This document shows, piece after piece, positions 26,176-38,450 of a stretch of DNA of 64,000 nt. The stretch spans positions 270,501 through 334,500 of the forward strand of contig JAPMOS010000024.1 of the NCBI GenBank assembly GCA_027972325.1. The letters run 5' to 3'. Each line of letters starts with the position of its first letter. Positions within the stretch are counted from its first letter, which is position 1. Source of the stretch: Paratrimastix pyriformis (taxonomy: Eukaryota; Preaxostyla; Paratrimastigidae). The translations under genes were made by a program, and so were the position numbers. The notes below the pieces were generated by a model, which had not been told where the DNA came from, did no database searches, and worked only from the letters and a program-made list of their open reading frames with translations.

Positions 26176-29100
26176 TGAGTACCCCAACTCCCGCTCCTGA
26201 ACAATCACCGCTTCTGCACCAAGCAGAGGCGGGCTATAGCTCTGACGAATCCCGAGAGTTGGCCGTGAAGCCCATTCGCAAGCCATTCTATCTCACCTTT
26301 AAGGTTTCTCCGGTGCGCTCTATCTGAGCTCGTTTTTTATTTTTCTGGTTAGTTTTGGGCAATCATGGGCCTCATTCTTGCCGCGATTATTGCCGCTGCC
26401 GTGCTCGTCGTATTCTTCCTTCGGCGGGTCTGGTCTTTGGTTTTTTTAGCACCGCACCACGCTCATTTTTTTTGTGATAGATTCCGGACCCACGACCTAC
26501 GGCATCGCTTTCCGATATTCTCTCCCTGGTCCAGAATGGGGCCGGGCAGACCTGGGTCCCTGGGATGTCCAACACGTATTCCTATGTTGTTGATAGGTCT
26601 TTTCAACACCCTCGGTACTCTGAGAATTGACGCCTGCTTTTTAGCCTTTTGATGATCGGGAATGCCCAAACTGGCGAGCGCAAGATGTGGCTGAATGGCA
26701 CTGCTCTCGCTGCCGCTCATGGGCTCGCCGTTCCCATCACTTGGTCGCACTACTCCATTTCCGCCGGCGGTCGCTATGTCCTCTTCGCCACGGATGATGT
26801 CGCCGTGTATCGCCACTCCTTCACGGCCCACTTCATGGTGTACGACAGCCAGAACGACTTTGTCTTCTCGCTTTCCGAGACCGAGAGCGCCGGTGGTCTG
26901 TTTCGGTTCCTTACCCACCACCCGTCGTCCTAACCCCGGTTGACGCATTATTTTATTTTTTTTTCGGTCATCCTGACCCCGGTTGACGAATTAACACTGT
27001 AGGCCTCACCAAGCAGCAGTTTGCCCAGTGGTCGCCCTCGGCCAGCGTGCCGACGGTCATCTTCGGGCGTGCCAACGACGTGTACACGGTGCGGATCACG
27101 GACGCGGCCACGGTGGAGACCCGGGTCACCCAGGACGGCAGCGCGGTCATCCTGAACGGCATCGCCGATTGGGTGCACCAGGAGGGTCCGCCGACATGCC
27201 CCCCGGTCGCATCCCCCACGCCCACCCCCATCCCACGGGGGATTGTTCCGCCCCCCGACATCACTTTCGACATCGTCCTTTTTCTGCCCAACACAGACAC
27301 TGATGCACCACCGCGAGTTTCGCTCACTCACCTGTGCGCTCACCACCATCGGGGGTGTGGTGCTGTGTCTGTGTGTCTGTGTGCAGAGATCATCGAGACG
27401 GACACGGCCGTCTGGTGGAGCCCCGACGGGCAGAAGGTGGCCTTTGGCTCCTTCGACCAGGTCCGCCGCCCAACCATCAACAGCAGCAGCATCAACCACC
27501 ACAACCACCACAACCACCACAACCACCACAATCACCACAACCACCACAACCACAACCACCGTCGTTGTCATCATCCAATCGTCAGCAGCAGCAGCAGCAG
27601 CAGCATCAACCAGTCATCTCCAGCATTCAACGATCGTCACCTCACACATGCCACATGCCGTGCACTCTGGAGCCCCTCTCACGAACACCCTCTTTCCCCG
27701 CGCCCGCCCCCACCAGACTGCGGTGCCCGTGTGCACCCTGCCCCAGTACGCCTACGACGTGACCACCGCGGCCATGCAGACCTTCCGCTACCCCCGGCCC
27801 GGCGACGGGCTGGCCGTGGTGTCGGTCCGGGTGTTCGACGGGCAGTCGGTCTTCACGGTGCCCCTCGAGGAGGGCTTCATCTACCTGACCCAGCTGCTCT
27901 GGATCGATGACCACACCTTCTTCGTCATCCAGGCCCCACGGTCCGCCGTGAGGAACGCACACAGACATCATATGATGATGATTTTGGATGATTGGATGAT
28001 GATGATGACTGGATGATGATGATGATGATGATGAGGGTGAGAAGGACGATTGGAATGATGATGTTGTTGTTGATGTTGATGAGCGGGTGGTGTTGATGAT
28101 TGGATGATGATTGGATGATGTTTGGAAAGATGATGAGCGGATGATTGGATGATGGCGATGGTGATGATGGAGGTGATGATGACGACGACGACGACGAGAT
28201 TTCATCCAATCGCCACTCTTCACACACCCCACCCGCCCACAGCAACCAGGAGAGCATCGCCTACGTGCTGTGGGACATGAGCACGGGCACCCCGGTCAAG
28301 TCCCTCCGAACGGACCTCTCCGTGGGCCCCTCGGGCTGGGTGCACGCCCCCACCAGCGCCATCTACCTGCCCGGTCCGCACCTGACCCCCCGCACCTGCA
28401 CCTGCACCCGCATCCTCCAGCCCCTTCTATCGCTGTCTGTCATTTGCCGTTCTTGTCGATCATCCCACTGAGGGTGATGGCGATGATGGTGATGAGACGG
28501 TTGAATGCAATGGGCTTTCTCTGGCCCAGATGGATGATGATTGTGATGATGATGATTGGATGATGATTGGATGATGATGATTGAATGATGATGATGATTG
28601 AATGATGATGATGATTGAATGATGATGATGATTGAATGATGATGATGATGATTGAATGATGATGATGCTGATTGAATGATGATGATGCTGATTGAATGAT
28701 GATGATGCTGATTGAATGATGATGATGGATGCTAATGCTGACGATGCTGGCTGCTTTCGACACAAACGGGTGCCCCGACGATGACACGCCCACCATATGC
28801 CATCGTGGGCACCTGCCATCCACCATCTCGCCTTCTTCCTCCCGCCAACCCGCACGCCTCGCCCCACTGCAGCCCCCCACAACGCCATAGTGGGCATCGG
28901 CCATCCACCATCTCACCTTTTTCCTCCCCCGCCCACCCGCACGCCCCACTGCAGCCCCCCACAACGCCATCGTGGACATCTGGCCGGCCCCCGACGAGTT
29001 CGACGGGGTGGTGTACATCCCCCTGGCCGACCCGACCCACCCCAAGTTCCTCCCCCTGAGCGCCGACGTGACGGCCCTGCTGGGCTACCGGCCCGACACC

Positions 29101-30606
29101 CAGCAGCTCTTCTACCAGATCGCACACCCCACCCCCATGGACCGTGAGGTCCGTGCACCCCCCAGATATCTGGATCCAACATGCCCCCATCTGCCCCATA
29201 TATCTGCGCATCAAGATCGCACACCCGACACCCCCATGGACCGCGAGGTCACCCTCCTCCTCCCCCGACCGTTTTTGGTTGCTTCGGGTTCGGTGTATAC
29301 CCTGCCCCTGGAGGTTGGCGGGCAAGGAATTCACCACCACCTCCACCACCTCCACCCCTCTGACTGTCTGGTTCAGGTGTACGCCCTGCCCCTGGAGGTT
29401 GGCGGCAAAGCGGGCAGCCCGGTGCCCGTGCTGACCGGCTCCCTGACCGCGACGGCGCTGCTGTCCCCCTCGGCCGAGTGGGCCATCGCCTCCGTCACCA
29501 CCAAGGACGCGGTCCGTAGGCAGGCGCCAGCCCACACCCTCGCACACTCACCCGTCACTCCATCCCTCTCCCATCCCCTCCCGACGCACCCCCCCTCGGC
29601 CCATGAGTGTCGTCGCACACCCTGCCGCCATCCGTCCCCCCGTCCCTGTCCGATGTCATGATCCCCCCCGCACTGTTGGTGCCGGACCCCCCCCCCCCCC
29701 CCCCCCCGTGGCGACCCCCATGCCATTCTGCATATATCCCACCCCTCTTTCCGTCGCCCCCGCAACGACCCCATGAATGCGACCACCCTCGACCTGGCAC
29801 CCTTTCATGCCCTCATACATACACCCTTCCTGATCCCCCTCCCATCCCCATCCGCACCCCGCAGCCCATCCCCACCCGCGCCCCCGCAGCCCATGAACGT
29901 GACCACCACTCATTCGCCCTTCCGTATTCCCTCCCCTCTTCCCACCCGCGCCCCCCGCAGCCCATGAACGTGACCACCTTCGACCTGACCAAGATGAAGG
30001 CCACTAGCATCATCGAGGACAACGCCGACCTCAGCGCCAAGCTGGTCCGCCACCCTCACCCCCCGGCCCCCAGCCTCCCACCAGCCACCCTCACCCCCGG
30101 CCCACCAGCCACCCTCACCCCCCGGCCCACCAGCCACCCTCACCCCCCGGCCCACCAGCCACCCTTTGCTCCACCCTTCCCCCCACTCGCGGACCTTCAG
30201 TCGGGGTCAACGGCGAGCTCGGTGGGAGGCTGTGTGCAATTGGCATCATCCAATCGTCATCACCCTTCATTCATCATCCCGTCGTCTCCATCCCTCCCCC
30301 CTCCCGGTTCCCCTCCTCGCAGTCTGCCCGCCAGATGCCCACGGCCGAGTTCATCAGCTTCAAGCCGAGTTACCCCGATGCGGCCAGCATCAACATCAAG
30401 CGGCTGCTGCCCCCAGGCTTCGACAGCCACCGCAAGTACCCCGTCCTGTCGTACGTCTATGGGTCTGCGTCTCTGTGTCGATGTTCTGGGTGCCTGCCGG
30501 TCTATGTCTGTGCTGTCTGTCTGTCTGTCTGTCTGTGCTGTCTGTCTGTGCTGTCTGTGCTGTCTGTCTGTCTGTCTGTCTGTGCTGTCTGTCTGTCTGT
30601 CTGTGC

Positions 30607-30673
<67 letters not shown>

Positions 30674-30774
30674 GCTGTCTGTGCTGTCTGTGCTGTCTGT
30701 GCTGTCTGTGCTGTCTGTGCTGTCTGTGCTGTCTGTGCTGTCTGTCTGTCTGTCTGTCTGTCTGTGTCTGTCTG

Positions 30775-30813
<39 letters not shown>

Positions 30814-31074
30814 GTCTGTCTGTCTGTCTGTCTGTGTCTGTCTGTCTGTCTGTGTCTGTCTGTCTGTCTGTGTCTGTCTGTGCTGCTGTCTGTCTGTGCT
30901 GCTGTCTGTCTGTGCTGCTGTCTGTCTGTGCTGCTGTCTGTCTGTGCTGCTGTCTGTCTGTGCTGCTGTCTGTCTGTGCTGTCTGTCTGTGCTGTCTGTG
31001 CTGTCTGTGCTGTCTGTGCTGCTGTCTGTCTGTGCTGTCTGTCTGTGCTGTCTGTGCTGTCTGTCTGTCTGTGC

Positions 31075-31107
<33 letters not shown>

Positions 31108-33738
31108 GCCCCAATTCCTGTGCATCCGTCTGGCTCTCTCTGTCTCTCTGTGCCTCCCTATTGGTGGGTTTGTGGGTCCGTCCCGCCGGACCGGTCTGCT
31201 CACGCTCGTCCCTTCCTCCCTGCCCGGACCGCCCCGCCCCCCCATCAGCGGCCCCGGGAGCCAGCAGGCCAAGAACGCATGGGCCATGGACTGGCCTACG
31301 TACCTCGCCAGCACCTTCGACGTGATCGTCCTCTACGTCGATGGGCGGGGTACCGGCGCCCGGTCTGGCGGCCTGCCGCTCCCCCACCCGCCTGCCTGCC
31401 TGCCTACTCCTCATCCACGCAGCCTCGGCACCATCCATCCAGTCATCAGCAGCATACAGTCATCAGCAGCATCACCACCACCACCATCGCCGTCGTCGTC
31501 GCTTCAGCATCCTCAGCATCCTCAGCATCATCCAATCGTCACCAGCATCCAGTCATCATCATCCAGCATCCAATCATCGTCCAATCATCATCATCCAGCC
31601 ATCATCAACCATCACTGTGACTTCATCTGACCACCCCTCCCTTCCCTTCCCTCCCTGCCCTTCCCTTCCCTTCCCTCCCTGCCCTTCCCTTCCCCCCTAC
31701 AGCGGACGCCCCTGGATGCACCAGGTGAAGAACCACCTTGGTGTGCTCGAGGTCGAGGATCAGATGGCCGCCCTCAAGGAGGCCGCCTCGTGGCCCTTCG
31801 TCGACCCCGATCGGCTCTCCATCTTCGGCTGGTCGTACGGTCCGTGCTCTCTGTTGGCTGGCCCTGTCTGGCCCTGTCTGTGTCTGGATGTCTCTGTTTG
31901 CATCGACCCTTGGCCCACTTTCGGCTGGCCCCCCGTCTCTTGCCAGTCTGGCTGTCTCTCTGTCCGCCTGGCTGTCTCTCTGTCCGCCTGGCTGTCTCTC
32001 TGTCCGCCTGGCTGTCTCTTGCCAGTCTGGCTGTCTCTTGCCAGTCTGGCTGTCTTGGCTGCTTCTCTGTATTATGTCTGGCTGCGAGTCTCTCCGTCTG
32101 TCCGTCCGCACTAACCGGCAACAGCCGACTCCCCTTTCGAATTCTCATCGCCGCACTCCTGTCCCCCCCCCCCCCCCCCCCCCCCCTAGGCGGCTACATG
32201 ACCCTGCGCTGCCTGTCCTCCGAGTGGCGCAACATCCTCCGGACGGGCGTGGCCGTGGCCCCGGTCTCCGACTGGCGCTACTACGACGCGTCCGTTATGT
32301 CTCTCCTGCTGTGTGCGTGTGCGTGCGTATATATGTGTGTGCCTCTCTGTTCTCCGACTACGACGCCCGCTGCTGTGTGTCTCCGACTGGTGCTCCGAGG
32401 ACGCGTCCGGATCTCTGTCCCACCTGTGTGTGTGTGCGTGCATATTCTGGCCTTGAAGGCTTGCACTCCACTCATCCCGCCACCCGCCACCCGCAGTGCC
32501 TACACGGAGCTGTACATAGCACCCCCGCAGCCCCCCTCGCGCTCACTTTCTATTCACGCTCACCCACACACGCACACACACACCTGCAGTGCCTACACGG
32601 AGCGATACATGGGCACCCCGCAGACCAACCCGGACGGCTACAAGATCAGCGCCGTGGTGGAGCCTGAGCGGGCCTTCAACCTGTCCACCGCCCCCAACTT
32701 CTTCCTCGGCTACGGCACCGCCGACGACAACGTCCGTGGCCGGCCCGGGAACTCCTCTGCTGTGTGTTGCGCGCACCACACACACACACACACACACACA
32801 CACGACGCACACATCACCACAACACAGGCGGATCTGCGGAGAGCAGCCTGTCATTCAACCACCACCACATCACACACAAATCAACGCAACGCAACGCAAC
32901 GCAGCTCTCATCAGCACACTCTGCCGTGACCCACACACACCCAACGCACCAACAACATCGACATCAGCTCACTCTCAACACACACCCCACGCCGTGCCAC
33001 GCACCACACAGGTGGCCCCCCAGAACAGCCTGCTGGTCATCCAATCACTCTTGCACAACAACCACATCACACGACGGACACAACACAACACAACGCAACG
33101 CAACTCAACACACACACCACGCTTTTCTGTCGTATCGCACACCACACAGGTGGACCCCCAGAACAGCCTGCTGGTCATCCGGCGCCAGATCGACAACGCC
33201 GCCACCAACATGATCTCCCAGGGCTTCCCCAACGACCAGCACTCCATCAACCTGCCCCACTCGCGCGCCTACATCTGGAAGCTGGTCCGCACCGCTTGCG
33301 GGGAGCGGTTTTGTGTGTCTTCGTGCTTGCTGCTGCTGTGCGATGCGATGCGATGAGAGCGTGAGCTGGCCAGCCAAACCATGCGGTGGATCCCCTTGTT
33401 GTGGGTCCTGATTTCCGTTTCCGTTTCGGAAGATTGGTCGTGTTCTTGGCTGACCCTTGTTCGCTGCTGCTGCCTGCTTTGCGTATGTTGGCCTGGTGGG
33501 GCACTGCCTGCCGACACACTCTTTTGAAGTTCGGGTGTCGTGCTGGCTGTTTGTGTCTCTGAGCCTCTGCCCCGTGTCTGTGCCGCCCCGGGGTCCTTTG
33601 CCGTCCCGTCCCGTGGCTCACCTGCGGTTTGATTTTCCGTCCCCTCAGGCCACCCGGTTCATCATGGACAACCTCGATCTCGTGCCCAGCGCCACCGCCC
33701 CGGCCGACACCCCCAAGCCCTTGTCCACCACGGCCTAA
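26176..33738 (+). CDS. DPP4: Dipeptidyl peptidase IV-type serine peptidase (S9B), type II membrane protein
   Basis: Cleaves X-Pro or X-Ala dipeptides from peptide N-termini. The short cytoplasmic N-terminus is followed by a single signal anchor (IMGLILAAIIAAAVLVVFFL), giving type II topology. Beta-propeller exons include ADWVHQE|EIIETD, which preserves the double-Glu substrate N-terminus site, and AVWWSPDGQKVAF. The alpha/beta hydrolase domain runs from RKYPVLSYVYGGPGSQ through YVDGRGTGARG. It carries the nucleophile motif GWSYGGYMTL (split by an intron at 31840), the Asp in GYGTADDNV (intron at 32732) and the His in NDQHSINLPHSRAYIWKL. The triad is complete and the C-terminus normal. The 5' introns are short and T-rich; later ones start GTCCG and carry repeats. 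At least four exon ends are duplicated within adjacent introns, which could create alternative or decoy splice sites. Without the anchor, DPP8/9 would be the alternative. Confidence 0.95.
30513..31110. repeat. CTGT-based satellite-like array in DPP4 intron
   Basis: About 600 bp of CTGT tetramers mixed with CTGTGCTGT, CTGTGT and CTGTGCTG variants in locally higher-order blocks. It lies in the intron between the YPVLSYVYG and GPGSQQAKNAW exons. The long Cys/Leu/Ser/Val frames across it are not genes. Confidence 0.95.
33346..33510 (+). repeat. Interspersed intronic repeat, copy 2
   Basis: Homologous to 11683-11865 (same plus-strand orientation). Here it lies in the sense orientation within the last DPP4 intron. 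Shared blocks include GTGGGTCCTGATTTCC and CTGACCCTTGTTCGCTGC. It is not part of an exon. Confidence 0.75.
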
Positions 33739-33827
33739 AATAAGCGGCGGCACTCTCTTTTTTTTGCCGCCGAAGATATTTTTGTCTTCGTGTTCTCTCG
33801 GTGGCGTAGTCTACGAAAGGGTATTAA

Positions 33828-33909
33828 GTCGCGATGGCCGAGTGGTTAAGGCGAGAGACTAGAAATCTCTTGGGGCTTCCCCGCGTAGGTTCAAATCCTG
33901 CTCGCGACG
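33828..33909 (+). tRNA. trnS-AGA: tRNA-Ser (anticodon AGA)
   Basis: An 82-nt cloverleaf. The 7-bp acceptor stem GTCGCGA/TCGCGAC pairs perfectly and G is the discriminator. The D-arm is TGGCCGAGTGGTTAAGGC. The anticodon arm has AGAGA/TCTCT with loop CTAGAAA. A long variable arm (GGGGCTTCCCC) is typical of serine tRNA, and the T-arm is AGGTTCAAATCCT. CCA is not encoded. A T6 run at 33915-33920 fits RNA polymerase III termination. It lies 90 bp after the DPP4 stop codon on the same strand. Confidence 0.97.
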
Positions 33910-34041
33910 AATCATTTTTTCAAGCTTGCAGAAAGTTCGCCACCAGTTCGTGGAAAGATGGTGGTTCTGCTGCTGCTGGGCGCCCGAAACTTCGTTTGTA
34001 TGTGACTTGGCCGTGACCGCCCAGTTCCCACATCACGTCTC

Positions 34042-34076
<35 letters not shown>

Positions 34077-34510
34077 GACAGCGAGGAAATGGGCAAGGGC
34101 CGTGAGACGTATTGACAAGGCGAACAAACAGAAACGAGGCAAAAAAACCCATAAAAGCAGGCGGCGGGGGGGTGAATGGGGAAACGACCACCCCACCCAC
34201 CCAAGATCATCAATCAGCCAATCAACAACAACAAGAGAATGATGCATACAAAAGGCGCGGGGGGGGGGCAGCAACCGACCGCCCCCAGAAAAAGGACAAG
34301 CAGAGAAATTTATAAAAACCATCAATCTATATAATTAAATAAATCAGCCAATATGACGACGGAGGCCAGGAAGGTCATCACGGCACACAAGACACACAAG
34401 GCAGAGCACACACATCGAAACAAACACCAAGACAAATACCAGCGAAGATACACACACACTGCAAGGCACTCGTCCCTGGCCCAGGGTGGTGGTCATCAGG
34501 GGGTCGCGGC
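33910..34510. other. Region between tRNA-Ser and the membrane-protein gene, no gene seen
   Basis: About 600 bp with a C homopolymer of about 28 nt at 34046-34073 and an AT-rich patch at 34300-34350. The latter probably belongs to the 3' UTR of the minus-strand gene. No RNA gene beyond tRNA-Ser was found. Confidence 0.55.
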
Positions 34511-36675
34511 TCACACCTTGGACTCGGCCGGGGCGGGGATGGGGGCGGCCGGGGCGGCGGCGGCCTTCTTGGCGGCCCGCCGGCGGAGCAGCATCAGTCC
34601 CACGACCGCGGCCGCCACCAGGGCAACGGCACCCACCGAGCTGCCCGCCGCGATGGCGAGGGTCGTCCCCGTGCTGACCACGGCCGGGTCCACGGGCACT
34701 GCGGGCGGGCGGGCGGGCGGGAAGAGGAGGGGCGGGGCAGGCAGCAGAGCAGGAAGAGAGATTGTATGAGGACACGGTGAGGGAGCGCGGTGGGGATGGC
34801 GGACCGCTGATGCCGGTGATGGGCAGGATGGCCGCCAGGGCGGCCTTGGGGGCGGGCACCAGGTCGCCCGCATCCTCGGCGCTGTTGGCGCCGGCCCGCA
34901 GCAGGAAGCGCACCTCGGACACGTGGCCCGGGACGAAGTTGCCGAACTCCGCATCGAATTCTGCGGCGCCACACGGGGTGGTGGGCGAGTGGAGAGAATA
35001 TGTGTGAGGTGAGTGGCACGAAGGGCAATGGGAGTGGTAAGTGGTAGTGGGTGGGTGGGTGGATGGGTGCGGTGGTGGTGGATGCAGGGGCGGACCGAGC
35101 TCGGTGATCAGGTTGGCGTTCATGTCCACCCCGAGGGCGAAGTGGAAGGCGACGATGTCCAGGTGGAAGGTGACGTTCCACACCATGGTCCCCGTCCGGG
35201 TGACCTCCAGGTGCAGCTCGGGGATGGCCCCCCAGAAGGCCGGCGCGTTGTTCACCACAAGCACCTGGCTCTCCGCCTCGGGGCACGAATCGCCAGCCTG
35301 CGGAAATGCAAAAATGAGAGAGAGAGGGGGTGGTGGGCGACGGAAACCATGTTGGTGAGTGGAATCGTTGGTGCCAGGGCGAGGGTGTCATGACGAGGGG
35401 CGAGAGTGCGTGGTGACCAGCCGTCGTGCGGGCGTGCGTCGAACAGGGGGGTGAGTTGGCGCGTGCGTGGGAGGCGGCGATGGAGGTTGTGTTCTGGAGG
35501 ACGGACGTGGGGCAGGGTGCACACCCGCATGCGGAGCATGTCGGCGTTGGCCAGGGGCACGTCGGCGTACAGCTCGCCCATGACGGTGCAGTGGCGGCCC
35601 CAGGCCAGGGCCGTGCCGCCGTCCATCTCGACCCACAGCTCGCCCGTGACGGTGATGTTGATGACGGTCGCCTCGCAGTTGCCCGGCACGATGACGTAGT
35701 CGGCGAAGTAGTCGCCCTCGGTGCCGCTGGGGCAGTGCTCGGCCTCGCGACACGTCACGTGGGACCCGATCCGGTAGGTGCCCCCCAGCAGGCAGGTCGT
35801 CTGCTGGTTCCGGATGCGCATGAAGTAGGCCCGCTCGCAGAAACTGTGGGGGGTGCACGACAATTGAAAGCGGTGAGGAGGCTGTGGTTGGAACACGGGA
35901 TGGTTGGCTGTTTGGCGGTGACAGGAGCAACAGCGAAGCGGGGCGGGATGGGGGGTAGGGCAGGGCAGGGCGGGCTGGGCGGGCAGGCGGACCGGGTCGG
36001 GTCGGCGCAGTTGTCGTCGGCCGGCTCGGGGATCAGGTCGATGTCACCCAGGGGCAGCGGGGCCGCGGTCAGGAAGGGCAGGCCCTGCTCGTAGGGGTAG
36101 TTGGTCCAGATGGAGAAGTGCAGGATGTACTCGGCGTCCGCATGGGAGAAGTACGAGACGCCCTTCTCGAAGCCCGTGTAGTTGACCACGTGCATCACGT
36201 CGACCGTGGCCGAGGCGTCCACGCTGATGGTCTGCTCGATCAGGATCTCCATCGACTGGTACCGGCGCCCGTAGACGGGGTCCCCATTCGGGTCGATGCC
36301 CGTCAGCACTGTCGACAGGACGTGCAGCGGGATGTGCCAGAGCATCTTGTCGTCGATCACCTCGGTGATGACCGACGGGCACGCGGCGATGGTCGAGAGG
36401 AGCTCCCGGAAGGACATCTCCACGTCACAGGGCATCGCCGGGTCGGGCACGACGATCGTGGGCACCGGCAGGCAGGCCGGATCGCCCACCAGCGGAGGCG
36501 GGCCCGCGGCGATGACGAACTCGCTCAGGCCGAAGCCGTCCACCTTGACGACCAGCTCGTCCCCGTCGACGAGGGCCTCGCTAAAGGTGGCCGCGTGGAA
36601 GGACGCGACCGGGCAGTCAAGGGCCGATGCGACGGCCCAAAGAATCGACACGAGGAAATAAATGGTTGCCTTCAT
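34511..36675 (-). CDS. Unrecognised secreted/type I single-pass membrane protein
   Basis: No family was recognised. The N-terminus is a clear signal peptide (MKATIYFLVSILWAVASA, then LDCPVASFH). The ectodomain reads in exons of beta-rich sequence with scattered Cys (VDGDELVVKVDGFGLSEFV, EGDYFADYVIVPGNCEATVI, VTGELWVEMDGGTALAW, MVWNVTFHLDIVAFHFALGV). Several N-linked sites occur (NYT, NIT, NVT). A C-terminal TM helix (IAAGSSVGAVALVAAAVVGL) is followed by LLRRRAAKK and a short Pro/Ala tail, predicting a type I cell-surface protein with a small cytoplasmic tail. Strand-rich segments recall adhesion or ligand-binding ectodomains, but this is inference. The first exon, about 650 bp, is the longest. 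Introns start GTCCGC or GTGAGG. The gene converges on tRNA-Ser/DPP4 and diverges from WDR34. Confidence 0.75.
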
Positions 36676-37044
36676 TGTGGAGAGGCGGCGAATGGAATGG
36701 ATGGTAGAAGAAGCCGAATTGAATGTTGTTTCAATGGAAGTGGCGCTGTTTTCTGATTTTCATTTCATAGGGTTCTCGCCACTGCCAATATTTGAAAGTT
36801 TGTGCGAATTGAGGAGCGGCCTCGTTTCCCCTTCCCAATTTTTTTTACCGCGCCCAAAGGGCCTGCCATCGGCGGTCGCGGCGGCCTTGGGATGACACAG
36901 AACCACTTGGCGGGAGCTTGAACAAAATATTTACTACTGGACCCTGTTTTACCGCCCACAGTCATTCCACCAGCCTCCTCGGGCTCCAAATCAAATGGGA
37001 ACTCCCCTCCTCCACTCTGCTCCCTTTTGTAACACTCCCGATGA

Positions 37045-37160
37045 TGGGGGAAAAACGTGTTGGCCCGGGGACAATGGGGCAATTGCCGGAGAAGAACGAT
37101 GAAAGGGGTGAGGGAAGAAAGAAAGAAAGAAAGAGAGGGAAGAGGAGAACGATACAAAAG
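37045..37160 (+). repeat. Promoter-proximal interspersed repeat, copy B
   Basis: Begins GGGGGAAAAACGTGTTGGC, shares the CAATGGGGCAATTGCCGG core with copy A, and ends with a purine tail (GAAAGAAAGAAAGAGAGGG) and GAGAACGATACAAAAG. It points towards WDR34. Confidence 0.85.
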
Positions 37161-37200
37161 GAAAAGAAAGGAAGATGATGGCGCTACCCGTTCGTGGAAA

Positions 37201-37295
37201 GTTTGTATCGTCTCCTCTTCCCTCTCTTTCTTTCTTCCCTCACCCCTTTCATCGTTCTTCTCCGGCAATTGCCCCATTGTCCCCGGGCCAACATC
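37201..37295 (-). repeat. Promoter-proximal interspersed repeat, copy C
   Basis: The reverse complement of copy B over about 95 bp, including the pyrimidine version of the GAAAG tail, the CGGCAATTGCCCCATTGTC core and CCGGGCCAACA. It forms a fold-back with copy B and points towards the membrane-protein gene. Confidence 0.85.
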
Positions 37296-37303
37296 CCCCA
37301 AAG

Positions 37304-38194
37304 ATGGCGATTCGCTGCTTGGAGTTTGTTGATTCAACCTACGGGGTCCTTTCGGCTATGTTGGAAGCAGCCGAGGCTGAAGGAGGGGACAGTATTGCGA
37401 TCCAAACTGATCCAATCAAAATTGCTTCGAGGGGAGCGGGACCAGATTTTGAGGCAGCCTCGGTTTGCCCGTCTCGAACCCATTTTGTTTTTCTTATTGA
37501 TAATTCCCTAGACACAAACAGACCCACTTGACATCATTTTAGGGACCAGACAACCTACAGACATACCTCTGGACGACCCCAGTCTCCAAGATTTTCTCCG
37601 CGACATCCTTCCGATCCTCGAACGCGATCTCGAACTCAACCTTCAGTCACACGCCTTTGACGGTCTGCTGAGTTTCTTCCTCCGCGCCTAAAGCATAATG
37701 CAAATGCAAACGGTGTTTTTTTTTTAGGTTATGATGTCCAGTGGGACGACCCACGAACAGGTGTCACCCGTCTCCACACCCTGACTCTTCCGACCGCCCT
37801 CCGGCCGGCCTCCCCGGGCAAGCAGCCCTCATCGGCCCCGCAAGGGGAGACCTCGGATCACTCAGGCGAAGGCCTTCAATGCACGAGCCTCGCCTGGAAT
37901 TCAGTAGGACGCGTTCTGGCGGTCGGGTCCGTGACTGTCGTTTCACCAACCCACCAACTGTCTTCCTCACCCCTCCTTCCCTTCCCCGCTGTCTCCATTC
38001 CCCCCGGTTATGCGGGCCGTGGCGCACATTCCGGGATGCAGCTTCGGACGGCTCGATCATACCTCGTGGTGCGATCACAAGTCTGTACCGCCCCGGCCCT
38101 TCCATCGAACACAAAGAGCAGAGGGCACCCACCCACCCGCCGACCACAAAGAACGTCACGGTGTCCGATGTTATTTCACACTCCAGCTTACCCC

Positions 38195-38225
<31 letters not shown>

Positions 38226-38409
38226 ATGTTTTCCCGTTACTTCTTTCCTTCTTTACTCCACACACACAGCACAAACGCTCATGTCCACTTCCGAATCCGA
38301 CAGGGGCGTGCTGGCACGCTGGTCGCTGGCCAGTCGCAAGCTGCAGGCCGATCAGCCCGACGTCATGGTGGAATGCTCGGTCCGTGCGGCGCCCTTGTCC
38401 CACTGCTGG

Positions 38410-38450
<41 letters not shown>

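Larger units (their letters stand above)
36676..37303. promoter_or_regulatory. Divergent intergenic region with an inverted repeat pair
   Basis: The 628-bp space between the start codons of the membrane-protein gene (minus) and WDR34 (plus) holds two inverted copies of the promoter-proximal repeat (37045-37160 and 37201-37295). Their 3' ends face each other across about 40 bp. The second copy ends within 10 bp of the WDR34 start codon. The rest shows no TATA box. Confidence 0.6.

Noticed and set aside
29607-31630. Very long Cys/Leu/Ser/Val frame across 30.5-31.1 kb
   Set aside because: It reads through the CTGT array in a DPP4 intron; only the flanking segments with DPP4 homology are exons.
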